A stretch of DNA of 64,000 nt from JAAFHB01 sp942493325 (GTDB lineage: Bacteria > Bacteroidota > Bacteroidia > Bacteroidales > Prolixibacteraceae). The stretch covers positions 6,696,001 to 6,760,000 of the forward strand of contig OW818689.1 in the NCBI GenBank assembly GCA_942493325.1, given 5' to 3'. Positions 54,993 through 63,630 of this stretch are shown here, piece by piece. Within the stretch, counting starts at the first letter, position 1. Each line of letters opens with the position of its first letter. Below the pieces are notes generated by a model that was given only the letters and a program-made list of their open reading frames with translations, was not told where the DNA came from and ran no database searches. The position numbers were made by a program, and so were the translations under genes.

Positions 54993-56588
54993 TTAGTCTA
55001 ATTGAGGACCTGCAGGGATGAGGGCTATTGCCGCATCATTATCGCAGTATTGTTCGAAGTTTTTGATGTACAGTGCCGCGAGATTTTTTGCTTTTGCTGT
55101 CCATTCTGCAATGTCGGTATAAGTTTCACGCGGATCAAGAATACCTTGCGATACGTTGTTTAATGCTACCGGAGCTGTAAGGTTTAAAATCGGAATGTGA
55201 ACTGTTTCGGCTTTTTCAATTGATCCGTCAATAATCGCATCAATGATAGCCCGCGTATCTTTGAGGGAGATTCGTTTGCCTGTTCCGTTCCACCCAGTAT
55301 TTACGAGGTATGCTTTTGCATTGTTCTCATCCATTTTCTTCACCAGGGTTGATGCGTACATGGTTGGGTGCAATGTAAGGAAAGCTTCTCCGAATGCTGG
55401 TGAGAATGAAGGTACAGGTTCTGTAATTCCGCGTTCTGTTCCTGCTAATTTTGATGTAAAGCCACAAAGGAAATGGTACTGAGCCTGATCACGGTCGAGA
55501 ATAGATACCGGAGGCAATACCCCGAATGCATCGGCCGAGAGATAGATGATTTTGTTTGCATGACCAGCCCTTGAAGGAAGAACGATTTTACTGATATGGT
55601 AAATTGGATAAGAAACACGCGTGTTTTCAGTTACCGAAATATCAGAATAGTCGATTGAACCATCTTCACGAACCGTAACATTTTCAAGCAGGGCATCACG
55701 TTTGATTGCTCTCCAGATGTCGGGTTCGTTTTCTTTACTCAGGTTGACTGTTTTTGCATAGCAACCACCTTCGTAGTTGAAAACACCTTTCTCGTCCCAG
55801 CCATGCTCGTCATCACCGATCAGGTAACGTTTCGGGTCAGCCGACAAGGTGGTTTTACCTGTTCCTGAAAGGCCAAAGAAAATAGCTACATCACCATCTT
55901 CACCCACATTTGCAGAACAATGCATCGAAGCAATGCCTTTAAGTGGCAAGTAAAAATTCATCAATGAAAAAATACCCTTTTTCATTTCGCCGCCATACCA
56001 TGTTCCACCAATAACAGCCATTTTTTCGGTGAGGTTGAACAACACAAATACATCAGAATTCAAACCCTGGGCTTTCCAGTTTGGGTTCGTAACTTTCGAA
56101 CCGTTCAATACTACAAAATCAGGCTCCCCGAAATTTGCCAGTTCGTAATGAGATGGGCGAATGAACATATTTGTTACAAAGTGGGCCTGCCAGGCAACCT
56201 CCATGATGAAGCGAACCTTCATACGGGTATTGGCATTTGTACCACAAAAAACATCCACAACAAATAATTTGTCAGAAGTGCCGAGATGATTGGAAACCAG
56301 TCCTTTTAAATCTGTAAAAACTTCCGGTGTTATCGGGCGGTTGATCACACCATCCCACCACAATGTATCTTCTGTAATAGCATCTTTTACAAAAAATTTG
56401 TCCTTGGGAGAACGTCCTGTAAAAATTCCTGTTTTCACAGCAACAGCACCTGTGTCAGTTAATACCCCTTTTTCAAAACCCTTATTATTAGGGTCAACTT
56501 CAGCTTTATAAAGTTTTTTGTAGGTTGGATTATGAACGATTTCAACATTCGTATGAATACCGTACTTCAACAAATCTGTGTTTTTCAT
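54993..56588 (-). CDS. pckA: Phosphoenolpyruvate carboxykinase (ATP)
   Basis: This enzyme interconverts oxaloacetate and phosphoenolpyruvate with ATP or ADP; in anaerobic Bacteroidota it often runs towards CO2 fixation to oxaloacetate. At 531 residues it has normal length. It has TGIFTGRSPKDKFFV (substrate loop), WYGGEMKKGIFSLMNFYLP, kinase-1a GLSGTGKTTLSADPKR, metal site GDDEHGWDEKGVFNYEGGCY and FTSKLAGTERG. It stands alone, with a strong promoter upstream. Confidence 0.98.
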   Translation of the reverse strand: MKNTDLLKYGIHTNVEIVHNPTYKKLYKAEVDPNNKGFEKGVLTDTGAVAVKTGIFTGRSPKDKFFVKDAITEDTLWWDGVINRPITPEVFTDLKGLVSNHLGTSDKLFVVDVFCGTNANTRMKVRFIMEVAWQAHFVTNMFIRPSHYELANFGEPDFVVLNGSKVTNPNWKAQGLNSDVFVLFNLTEKMAVIGGTWYGGEMKKGIFSLMNFYLPLKGIASMHCSANVGEDGDVAIFFGLSGTGKTTLSADPKRYLIGDDEHGWDEKGVFNYEGGCYAKTVNLSKENEPDIWRAIKRDALLENVTVREDGSIDYSDISVTENTRVSYPIYHISKIVLPSRAGHANKIIYLSADAFGVLPPVSILDRDQAQYHFLCGFTSKLAGTERGITEPVPSFSPAFGEAFLTLHPTMYASTLVKKMDENNAKAYLVNTGWNGTGKRISLKDTRAIIDAIIDGSIEKAETVHIPILNLTAPVALNNVSQGILDPRETYTDIAEWTAKAKNLAALYIKNFEQYCDNDAAIALIPAGPQLD

Positions 56589-56639
56589 TACAAGTAATTA
56601 AGATTTAACAGTTTAAACTGAATAATATTTTCATGGCAT

Positions 56640-56670
56640 CAAAATTAACTCTTTTTAAAGCGTACTCAAA
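56640..56670 (-). promoter_or_regulatory. pckA promoter
   Basis: On the minus strand, TTTG (56670-56667), a 19-bp spacer and TAATTTTG (56647-56640) match the Bacteroidota consensus exactly. The -7 box lies 51 bp upstream of the pckA ATG. Confidence 0.75.
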
Positions 56671-56747
56671 ATTGCCAATATTAAATTAAGATCAAATTGC
56701 CTTAATAAAATTCATTATTTCATGTTTCATATTAACATATTTACATT

Positions 56748-57863
56748 TTATGAAGTCTTGCGGTACCTGAAAATGGCCAGTCCGAACATCGAAATACCAA
56801 AAAGCGAAAGAGCTGCAAAATCATTGAAGATATCGGTGAAATTTGACCCCTTCAAAATAATACTTCGCATAATTTTTACAAAATAATATAATGGGTTGGC
56901 ATAATCGAGTTTTTGGGCCCAGTCGGGCATACTCTCGACAGGTGTAAACAGTCCGCTCATCAGGATAAAAACAATCAGCATGAAAAAGGTAACGAATGTG
57001 GCCTGCTGTACAGTATCGCTTATCGTGGAGATAAAAAGCCCCAGCGAGAGTACCAGTACAAGATAGATACTGGCCATACCAAAAAGGAGGAGCATACTTC
57101 CCCTGATTGGAATATTAAAAGCCAATCGCGCAATCAATAGTCCGAAGGCCAGATCAAACAGTCCGATGGCCAGGAAGGGGAGGAGCTTACCTGCAATAAA
57201 CTGCCATTTTTTGATGGGTGTAACATTGATCTGTTCAATAGTTCCAAGTTCCTTTTCACGCACAAGGTTCATCCCGCCCAGCAACATCCCGATTACCGTG
57301 ATTAATACCACCAGTATTCCTGGTGCCATATAATATTTAAAGTTGAGTTGCGGATTGAACCAATAAGTTGATTTGATCCCGATGCTTTTCATCAGTCCCG
57401 GTTCCGGTTTACCCGTTTTGATCAATATCTTTTGGCTGTAATTTCCGATTACATTCGAAAGATATCCCAGAGAGAGCTGTGCCGCCATGCCATTAATGGC
57501 ATCAACAAATATTTGGACATCCGCTTTTTTGCTCAACGTTAAATCTTTGTCAAAACCTTGGGGAATGACAAGTGCAAGATCAATCTTATTCCGCATCAAA
57601 AGATCCTCTGCATCCTGCGTGCTGGCAAGATTTTGCCGGACAATAAAGAAAGGATTCCCTGTAATCTCGGCGGTCAGTTTTCGTGATGAAGCAGAATTGT
57701 CAAAATCAACAATGGCAAGATCAACCTGGCGAAGCTCGTTGGTGGCTGCAAAAACAAGAATGAGCATCTGGACCAGCGGCATCACAAAAATTACGGGCAG
57801 CATCGCTTTGTTGCGAAAAATCTGGGTAAACTCTTTTTGCAGAATATAATATAGTGTTCGCAT
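56748..57863 (-). CDS. ABC-2 type efflux permease (YbhR-like)
   Basis: This 371-residue protein has the ABC-2 layout: a first membrane helix (~20-40), a long extracytoplasmic domain (~45-165) and five C-terminal helices with the loop VREKELGTIEQINVTPIKKW. It is the last gene of the efflux operon, 6 bp after the other permease. The two permeases probably form a heterodimer for export of a toxic or amphipathic compound. Confidence 0.92.
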   Translation of the reverse strand: MRTLYYILQKEFTQIFRNKAMLPVIFVMPLVQMLILVFAATNELRQVDLAIVDFDNSASSRKLTAEITGNPFFIVRQNLASTQDAEDLLMRNKIDLALVIPQGFDKDLTLSKKADVQIFVDAINGMAAQLSLGYLSNVIGNYSQKILIKTGKPEPGLMKSIGIKSTYWFNPQLNFKYYMAPGILVVLITVIGMLLGGMNLVREKELGTIEQINVTPIKKWQFIAGKLLPFLAIGLFDLAFGLLIARLAFNIPIRGSMLLLFGMASIYLVLVLSLGLFISTISDTVQQATFVTFFMLIVFILMSGLFTPVESMPDWAQKLDYANPLYYFVKIMRSIILKGSNFTDIFNDFAALSLFGISMFGLAIFRYRKTS

Positions 57864-57869
57864 GGTTAA

Positions 57870-58976
57870 CTATTGAAGACGGATTTTAAATTTTCGGATA
57901 CTGATAAAAATAAACAGCGCTGACATCGCCAATAAAACCAGGGTGTTGGGCCATATCTCATTTAATCCGCCACCTTTGAGCATTACCGTGCGGTTGATCT
58001 CAATAAACCAGCGCGGCGGCATCAGGTTGGCCACGATCTGTAATGCAATTGGCATATTTTTGACCGGAAAGATAAAACCAGAGAGCAAAATGCTTGGCAA
58101 CATAAGGACAAAGCCTGATATTGCCATTGCGGTAAGCTGACTATCAACAAAGGTGGAGATCAGAATTCCAAGCGAAAGTGCCAAAAAAATATAAAGCAGG
58201 ATCTCGGCCAGTAATAATGCAAAACTTCCGACTACAGGGACTTTGAATACCAGCATACCTAATGCCAATACAACTAATGCACTAACAATTGAAAGTATCA
58301 TATAGGGCACTACCTTTCCCAGGATGATCTGAATCGGTTTAAGCGGTGATGCAAGCAGAATTTCCATCGTCCCCATCTCTTTTTCGCGGGCAATGGTAAT
58401 CGCGGTCATCATGGCTGAGATCAGCATTAAAATAACAGCAATTAAACCCGGAATGAAATTATAGGCGTCGCGCATATTTTCATTGAAAAGCATCCTGACC
58501 TTTATATCTATACCCGGAGGCGCCTGATTCTTCAAAAACTCATTTTTAACAAAATTATTGACTATGGCCGTGGTGTAATTTACAACAAGTTGTGCAGCAT
58601 TGGGTTCTGATGCGTCTGCAATCACCTGGATACCTGCCGTTCCCTGTTTGATCAGATTTTGGGCAAAATTCTGTTCTATAACTACGATCTCCTTAACCTT
58701 CCCGCTTCTGAAAAGCGGTTCGAAATCACTTTCAGAGACAGGTATTGCGGCTAACTGAAAAAATCCGGACGATAATAATTGTTGACTGAGGCGTTTGCTC
58801 AGATCATCTTTCGAATGATCAACAATTGCAATTTTTACATTCCGCACTTCATTGGTCATTACAAAACCAAAAAGCAGGAGCTGGGCAATGGGGATCCCAA
58901 ACAGGATAACCAGGGTCCGCGGATCGCGGAATATGTGGTAAAACTCTTTTCGTATAAATGCAAGGAACCTGTTCAT
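57870..58976 (-). CDS. ABC-2 type efflux permease (YbhS-like)
   Basis: This 368-residue ABC-2 permease has an N-terminal helix (LVILFGIPIAQLLLFGFVM), an extracytoplasmic domain and C-terminal helices around AREKEMGTMEILLASPLKPI. It overlaps the upstream ATPase gene by 4 bp (ATGA), indicating translational coupling, and is followed by its partner permease after 6 bp. Confidence 0.92.
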   Translation of the reverse strand: MNRFLAFIRKEFYHIFRDPRTLVILFGIPIAQLLLFGFVMTNEVRNVKIAIVDHSKDDLSKRLSQQLLSSGFFQLAAIPVSESDFEPLFRSGKVKEIVVIEQNFAQNLIKQGTAGIQVIADASEPNAAQLVVNYTTAIVNNFVKNEFLKNQAPPGIDIKVRMLFNENMRDAYNFIPGLIAVILMLISAMMTAITIAREKEMGTMEILLASPLKPIQIILGKVVPYMILSIVSALVVLALGMLVFKVPVVGSFALLLAEILLYIFLALSLGILISTFVDSQLTAMAISGFVLMLPSILLSGFIFPVKNMPIALQIVANLMPPRWFIEINRTVMLKGGGLNEIWPNTLVLLAMSALFIFISIRKFKIRLQ

Positions 58977-59701
58977 CGTGCGATTTTTAAAAATACTTCG
59001 TCCATATTGGAGGAATTATAGTGTTCTTTTAACTTTTCAGGGGTATCGAGTGCCACAATCTGCCCATCGGCCATGATGGAAACCCTGTCGCAATATTCAG
59101 CCTCATCCATATAATGGGTCGTTACAAATACGGTAATCCCTTTTTCGACTGCTTCATAGATTAAGTTCCAGAATTGCCGGCGTGTGATCGGATCGACACC
59201 ACCGGTTGGTTCGTCGAGAAAGACAATTTTAGGACTGTGAAGAATTGCGATCGAAAAGGCCAGTTTTTGTTTCCATCCAAGAGGCAGTTCCCCGATTTTA
59301 CGATTTTCGTAGGCAGTAAGTCCCAGGCGATCAAGCATCTCAGCAGTTCTTTCTTTGCGTTCAGCGATCTTCATTCCGTAAACACCACCATAAAACCGAA
59401 TATTTTCATAGATAGTAAGGTCTTCATACAGTGAAAATTTCTGGCTCATATACCCGATATTCTGCTTGATTTTTTCGGTTTGCCGGTATACATCATATCC
59501 TGCAACGGTCATTTCACCCGAGGTAGGGGTGGAGAGTCCGCACAAAATACGGATCGCAGTTGTTTTGCCTGCACCGTTTGCACCAAGAAACCCGAAAATC
59601 TCCCCTTTGTAAACCTCAAAGTTGAGGTTGTCATTGGCCACGAAGTTTCCGAACTTCTTTACCATATTTTTAACCGTTATAACGGGTTCTCTTGTTATCA
59701 T
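58973..59701 (-). CDS. ABC transporter ATP-binding protein (YbhF C-half equivalent)
   Basis: This 242-residue nucleotide-binding subunit has Walker A FLGANGAGKTTAIRI, signature LPLGWKQKLAFS (a non-canonical LSGGQ variant), Walker B KIVFLDEPTGGVDP and switch His in VTTHYMDEAEYCD. It is encoded right after a second ATPase with a 1-bp overlap. Together they equal the two halves of the fused E. coli YbhF, but as separate chains. Confidence 0.94.
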   Translation of the reverse strand: MITREPVITVKNMVKKFGNFVANDNLNFEVYKGEIFGFLGANGAGKTTAIRILCGLSTPTSGEMTVAGYDVYRQTEKIKQNIGYMSQKFSLYEDLTIYENIRFYGGVYGMKIAERKERTAEMLDRLGLTAYENRKIGELPLGWKQKLAFSIAILHSPKIVFLDEPTGGVDPITRRQFWNLIYEAVEKGITVFVTTHYMDEAEYCDRVSIMADGQIVALDTPEKLKEHYNSSNMDEVFLKIAR

Positions 59702-60615
59702 TATTTTACTTTCTCCCTGTTCATGAAAAGGATAAAAACATCCTCAATGGTGGCTTCCCCAATTTCAACTGAAATATCCGTGTCACCTTTTTTCGCTAAA
59801 AATTGCCGGATCGACTCCGTAGTATGGCTTCCTTTCTTCGTGACCAGATGTAACACCTGTCCAAAACTGTTTATTGAGATCAGCGATGGGAGTTGTTCCA
59901 ACTGTTTGGAACTCGGGTATATTTTCGCAGTACGTACCACCCACAAATCTTCCGGAAAAGCATTGATCATATCCCGTGGTGATGCCACCGACATTAATTG
60001 TCCTTCCTGTATCAGGGCAATCCTGTCGCACATCGATGCTTCATCCATGTAGGGTGTTGAAACAAGAATTGTGATCCCCATATTTTTCAGTCTTTTGAGC
60101 ATTTCCCAAAACTCCTTTCGTGAAACTGCATCCACGCCCGTGGTGGGTTCATCAAGAATCAGGATTTCGGGTTTATGAATAAGTGCACACGAAAGCGCCA
60201 GTTTTTGCTTCATGCCACCTGAAAGTTTGCCGGCCCTGCGCGTTTTGAACGGTTCAATCTGCTGGTAAATTTCTTTGATCAGATAGTAGTTTTCTTGGAT
60301 GGTCGTTCCGAAGACTGTAGCGAAGAATTTCAGATTTTCCTCCACTGTAAGATCGGGATAAAGTGAAAACCTTCCGGGCATATAACCCGTAATGAGCCTG
60401 ATCTTTTTATAATCGGTCACAACATCCAGTTCATTCATTGAGGCTTTGCCGCTGTCGGGAAGTAGTAACGACATCAGAATGCGCATCAACGAAGTTTTCC
60501 CGGCACCATCGGGTCCGATAAGACCAAATATTTCACCTTTATCAACTGAAAGGGAGACTTTTTCAAGAGCAACGGTTTCACCGTATCGTTTACAAATATC
60601 ATTGACTACAATCAT
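59701..60615 (-). CDS. ABC transporter ATP-binding protein (YbhF N-half equivalent)
   Basis: This 304-residue subunit has Walker A LIGPDGAGKTSLMRIL, signature KLSGGMKQKLALS and Walker B ILILDEPTTGVDA. The H-loop is in VSTPYMDEASMCD, where the usual His is replaced by Pro (TPY rather than THY). A C-terminal extension (~225-300) is present. The paired subunit encoded downstream has the normal His but a deviant signature, suggesting one functional and one degenerate ATP site in the heterodimer. Confidence 0.93.
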   Translation of the reverse strand: MIVVNDICKRYGETVALEKVSLSVDKGEIFGLIGPDGAGKTSLMRILMSLLLPDSGKASMNELDVVTDYKKIRLITGYMPGRFSLYPDLTVEENLKFFATVFGTTIQENYYLIKEIYQQIEPFKTRRAGKLSGGMKQKLALSCALIHKPEILILDEPTTGVDAVSRKEFWEMLKRLKNMGITILVSTPYMDEASMCDRIALIQEGQLMSVASPRDMINAFPEDLWVVRTAKIYPSSKQLEQLPSLISINSFGQVLHLVTKKGSHTTESIRQFLAKKGDTDISVEIGEATIEDVFILFMNREKVK

Positions 60616-60627
60616 ATTGGCGCCGGA

Positions 60628-61500
60628 TTAGAATTTTATTTCACCAGGCATACCCAGCTTAAGCGAACCATCGTTGGGAACGCGAACTTTCACCGCATAA
60701 ACCAGCTTAACCCGTTCCTCGCGGGTCTGAATAATTTTAGGCGTAAACTCTGCTTCAGGTGAAACCCATTCCACAGTGCCGGCAATCTCCTTGATCCCCT
60801 CATTGGTATCGATCATTACCTTAACTTCTTTACCCGTTTGGATTTGTGTCAATTGTGGGCCACTCACATAAACCCTGAGTACCAGGTTATCGATATTTGC
60901 CATTTTATAAAGCGGTTTACCTGGTGTAGCGAGTTCACCCTCCTCTGCATATTTTTCCAAAATAATTCCGGTGATAGGAGCTTTTACGACGGATGTGGTA
61001 ATTCTGTCATTTAAAACAGCTACCTGGGCATCTACAGCGTCAGCACTTTTTTCAATTGCGGAGATCTGGGCTGAAAATGCTTTTTTCTGCTTTCCCGCAA
61101 GGGCGATCTGACCATCGATATCATCCATTTGTTTAGGTGTGGCGGCGCCATCTGCAAGCATATTTTTAATTCTTACCTGGTCTTTTTGAATATTGGCAAT
61201 TTGCTGATCCGATACGGCAATCTGTGCATAAAGTCCGGCTTTTTGTGCCAGAATGGATTCTTTCTGTGCGATGAGCTGGCTGCGCTGAAGTACAAGATTG
61301 GAGGTGTCAGTTACGGCCATGATCTCTCCCTGGGTCGCTTTTTCACCTTCATTAAAGGCAGTCTTCACAATTCTTCCGCTGTTTTCAGACGAGACAATTA
61401 CTTCGTCTGTTTCGAAATTACCATAGGCATCGGGCCTGGTTGTATTGTTTGAACAGGCGCCAAAAATTGATAGCAGTGATAAAAATAAAATTGTTCTCAT
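60628..61500 (-). CDS. HlyD-family periplasmic adaptor lipoprotein (YbhG-like)
   Basis: This 290-residue protein has a lipoprotein signal with Cys16 (LSLLSIFGACSNN). A biotinyl-lipoyl-like domain follows (~32-62, SENSGRIVKTAFNEGEKATQ), then a long coiled-coil hairpin (~70-175) and a beta-barrel (PITGIILEKYAEEGELATPG). It bridges the inner-membrane ABC transporter to the TolC-like outer-membrane channel encoded just upstream. It is 12 bp before the first ATPase gene. Confidence 0.93.
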   Translation of the reverse strand: MRTILFLSLLSIFGACSNNTTRPDAYGNFETDEVIVSSENSGRIVKTAFNEGEKATQGEIMAVTDTSNLVLQRSQLIAQKESILAQKAGLYAQIAVSDQQIANIQKDQVRIKNMLADGAATPKQMDDIDGQIALAGKQKKAFSAQISAIEKSADAVDAQVAVLNDRITTSVVKAPITGIILEKYAEEGELATPGKPLYKMANIDNLVLRVYVSGPQLTQIQTGKEVKVMIDTNEGIKEIAGTVEWVSPEAEFTPKIIQTREERVKLVYAVKVRVPNDGSLKLGMPGEIKF

Positions 61501-61524
61501 TCCGGGGATGGTTATAATTGATAA

Positions 61525-62799
61525 TTAATTAGTTGATTCTCCTTTGATTGTACTGTAGTTAACCGATGCCTGAATAAGCTGAACTTTACGGGTTTCAAGA
61601 TTTGCCTTCGCCTGCAAAGCCGCATTCAGATCGCGGATATAATCGGCAGAAGTAATCGCTCCGTTTTCGAGGGCAACTGCCGATCGTTTACTGATCTGAT
61701 CTTTAATTGCAACGATTTGTTCATCCGTACTGATCAGATTATTAAGTTTATCCAGATTGTTATGCTCCTGGTTTAATGACATTTTGAGTGAACGGTTGAA
61801 ATTGTCGAGGTTTATATCGATAATATCCTTCTGAAGTGTCAGGGCAGATCTTTCACGGTTCGATTTATTCCAGTCCCAGATATTCCAGGATAAGCCTGCG
61901 CCGATCATGTACCAGTCGGCGAAAGTGTTGTCCAGCATATTCAGCCCGGGCCTTCCGTATCCTGCCTGTCCGAATGCAAAAACAGATGGTTTTCTTGAAT
62001 TTTTCAGCACCTCTCCACTTTTATCGAGCTTCGATTTTTGAAGTGAAAACAGTTCAATCTCCGGGCGTGTGATAATCGTATTACTGAGCCCTGTTTCCGG
62101 GGGAGTAGGTTTAGAGAAAACTGTCTGATCTGTGATTGTAGTTCCGGAAACAATTTCAAGCAGGTCAAGCGTGGTGCGCCTGATTGATTTAAGTTCTGTT
62201 TCCTGCTGCTCTGCCAGTAGTTTTTCGGCCCGTAGCTGATCGAGTTCGTTGGGAAGGGCAACACCATTGCTTACGGCTGAATTAACTGTTTTAATTCTTT
62301 CATCAAGCGTTGATTTTTTCAGGTCGACAATACCCAGATTTTCCTGAACAATTAAGGCATTAAAATATAATGCATTAACTGTTTCCTTAATCTTGTACAA
62401 TTCGGTTTCATTTTGCTGTTTCGACACCAGGCGATCGGCTTCTTCAAGCTCTTCCCGTTTTTTTGCGACTCCCCCGTCATAGATTTTTTGCCGGATATCA
62501 ACGTAGGCTTTATACTGGTCTTTCGAAAGTGGTTCGGGACCGGAGAATCCCGGAGTTTTTAAGGCCAGTTTGGTTACATCCGATTGCCACGAGGCTCGTG
62601 CAGTCAGATCAAACTGGGGAAGGTTCATTGTCCGGATGTTTTGTTGACGAAGTTCCGAAATCTGATCGATTATTCCTGCCTGCCTCAATAAAGGGTGGTT
62701 TGTCCGGGCCATTGACTGACAGCTGTCAAGACTTAGCTGCTGACCGTAGGACCACGAAACCGTAAAGGCGAAAAATAAAACTAAAATTAGTCTTCTCAT
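61525..62799 (-). CDS. TolC-family outer membrane efflux protein
   Basis: This 424-residue protein has signal peptide MRRLILVLFFAFTVSWSYGQ and the long alternating helices and strands of the outer-membrane efflux family (two OEP repeats; LSLDSCQSMARTNHPLLRQA; FGQAGYGRPGLNMLDN). It forms the exit channel of this tripartite pump. Its start overlaps the tetR stop by 4 bp. Confidence 0.93.
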   Translation of the reverse strand: MRRLILVLFFAFTVSWSYGQQLSLDSCQSMARTNHPLLRQAGIIDQISELRQQNIRTMNLPQFDLTARASWQSDVTKLALKTPGFSGPEPLSKDQYKAYVDIRQKIYDGGVAKKREELEEADRLVSKQQNETELYKIKETVNALYFNALIVQENLGIVDLKKSTLDERIKTVNSAVSNGVALPNELDQLRAEKLLAEQQETELKSIRRTTLDLLEIVSGTTITDQTVFSKPTPPETGLSNTIITRPEIELFSLQKSKLDKSGEVLKNSRKPSVFAFGQAGYGRPGLNMLDNTFADWYMIGAGLSWNIWDWNKSNRERSALTLQKDIIDINLDNFNRSLKMSLNQEHNNLDKLNNLISTDEQIVAIKDQISKRSAVALENGAITSADYIRDLNAALQAKANLETRKVQLIQASVNYSTIKGESTN

Positions 62800-63395
62800 G
62801 CTTCTATAAATTTTAAAATCATACTTTTAACAATCTCCTTTCGTTCATTCAGAAACCGATCGTAAGCTTCCCTGTCATCATTGAAATAAACCATTTGCAA
62901 CAATGGACGTGCAACGAAGGGTAAAACAAGCATTCCTAATAAACTAATAACAATATGCCGGGGATCGAGCTTAGACAAATTATGCGAATGAACTTCATTT
63001 AAAAGCAATTCAAGTATCTTCTGCGGTTCAGTTCCTGCTTCAAACATCAGTGACTTTAACATTTTGGGATCACGGTTGATCTCGTTAATAATGAATTGGG
63101 GAACATAGGGATTGGCCTGGATCAGATCGATGTAATTATTGATAAAGACATTAAGCTTTTCTTTGGCGGAAACATCAGAAGTGAGAGAGTCTTTTACTTT
63201 TAAAAAAAATTTCGAGAAGGTATCTTTGAAGACGGCTTTAAAAAGATTGTCCTTGCTTCGGAAATAGTAGTGCAATAAAGCTTTGTTTATGCCGGCTTCA
63301 TCGGCAATTTCCTGCATGCGGGCTCCTTCCATTCCTTTAAGAATGAATATCCGTCGCGCTGCTTCGTAAATTTTTTCTTCTGTTGTACTGTCCAT
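62796..63395 (-). CDS. TetR/AcrR-family repressor of the efflux operon
   Basis: This 199-residue protein has an N-terminal helix-turn-helix (IYEAARRIFILKGMEGARMQ then EIADEAGINKALLHYYFRSK) and a C-terminal ligand-binding domain of the YbiH/CecR type. As first gene of a seven-gene operon it is very probably autoregulatory through the three operator copies at 63413-63501. The inducer is unknown, probably a substrate of the pump. Confidence 0.94.
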   Translation of the reverse strand: MDSTTEEKIYEAARRIFILKGMEGARMQEIADEAGINKALLHYYFRSKDNLFKAVFKDTFSKFFLKVKDSLTSDVSAKEKLNVFINNYIDLIQANPYVPQFIINEINRDPKMLKSLMFEAGTEPQKILELLLNEVHSHNLSKLDPRHIVISLLGMLVLPFVARPLLQMVYFNDDREAYDRFLNERKEIVKSMILKFIEA

Positions 63396-63412
63396 GTATT
63401 TATCCTTTTGGT

Positions 63413-63501
63413 TTAACCATTGGGTTAATCATGTGACAAAGAAAACGCATTTTTTTAATTCAACCAAATAGTTTAACTGAAAAGATTAACCAAATGGTTA
63501 A
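63413..63501 (-). promoter_or_regulatory. Three TTAACC-type operators of the TetR regulator
   Basis: TTAACCATTGGGTTAA (63413-63428), CAACCAAATAGTTTAA (63461-63476, degenerate) and TTAACCAAATGGTTAA (63486-63501, perfect palindrome) share one pattern and lie directly upstream of tetR. The first and third agree at most positions when one is inverted. This fits TetR-family operators that cover the operon promoter. Confidence 0.75.
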
Positions 63502-63580
63502 AATTTTGATGATCTCAGGGAGGTATTTCGACAGGATACATTTAACTTATTGGATTGTTGATGAGTGGCTATTAAAAAAC

Positions 63581-63610
63581 AAACCCCCGAAAAGCAATTT
63601 TCGGGGGTTT
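63581..63610 (-). terminator. Rho-independent terminator of the hydrolase gene at the right edge
   Basis: A perfect 13-bp stem (AAACCCCCGAAAA with TTTTCGGGGGTTT) and a 4-nt loop, with a T-rich end on the minus strand. Confidence 0.9.
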
Positions 63611-63630
63611 AAGATATATGTGATCAGCAA

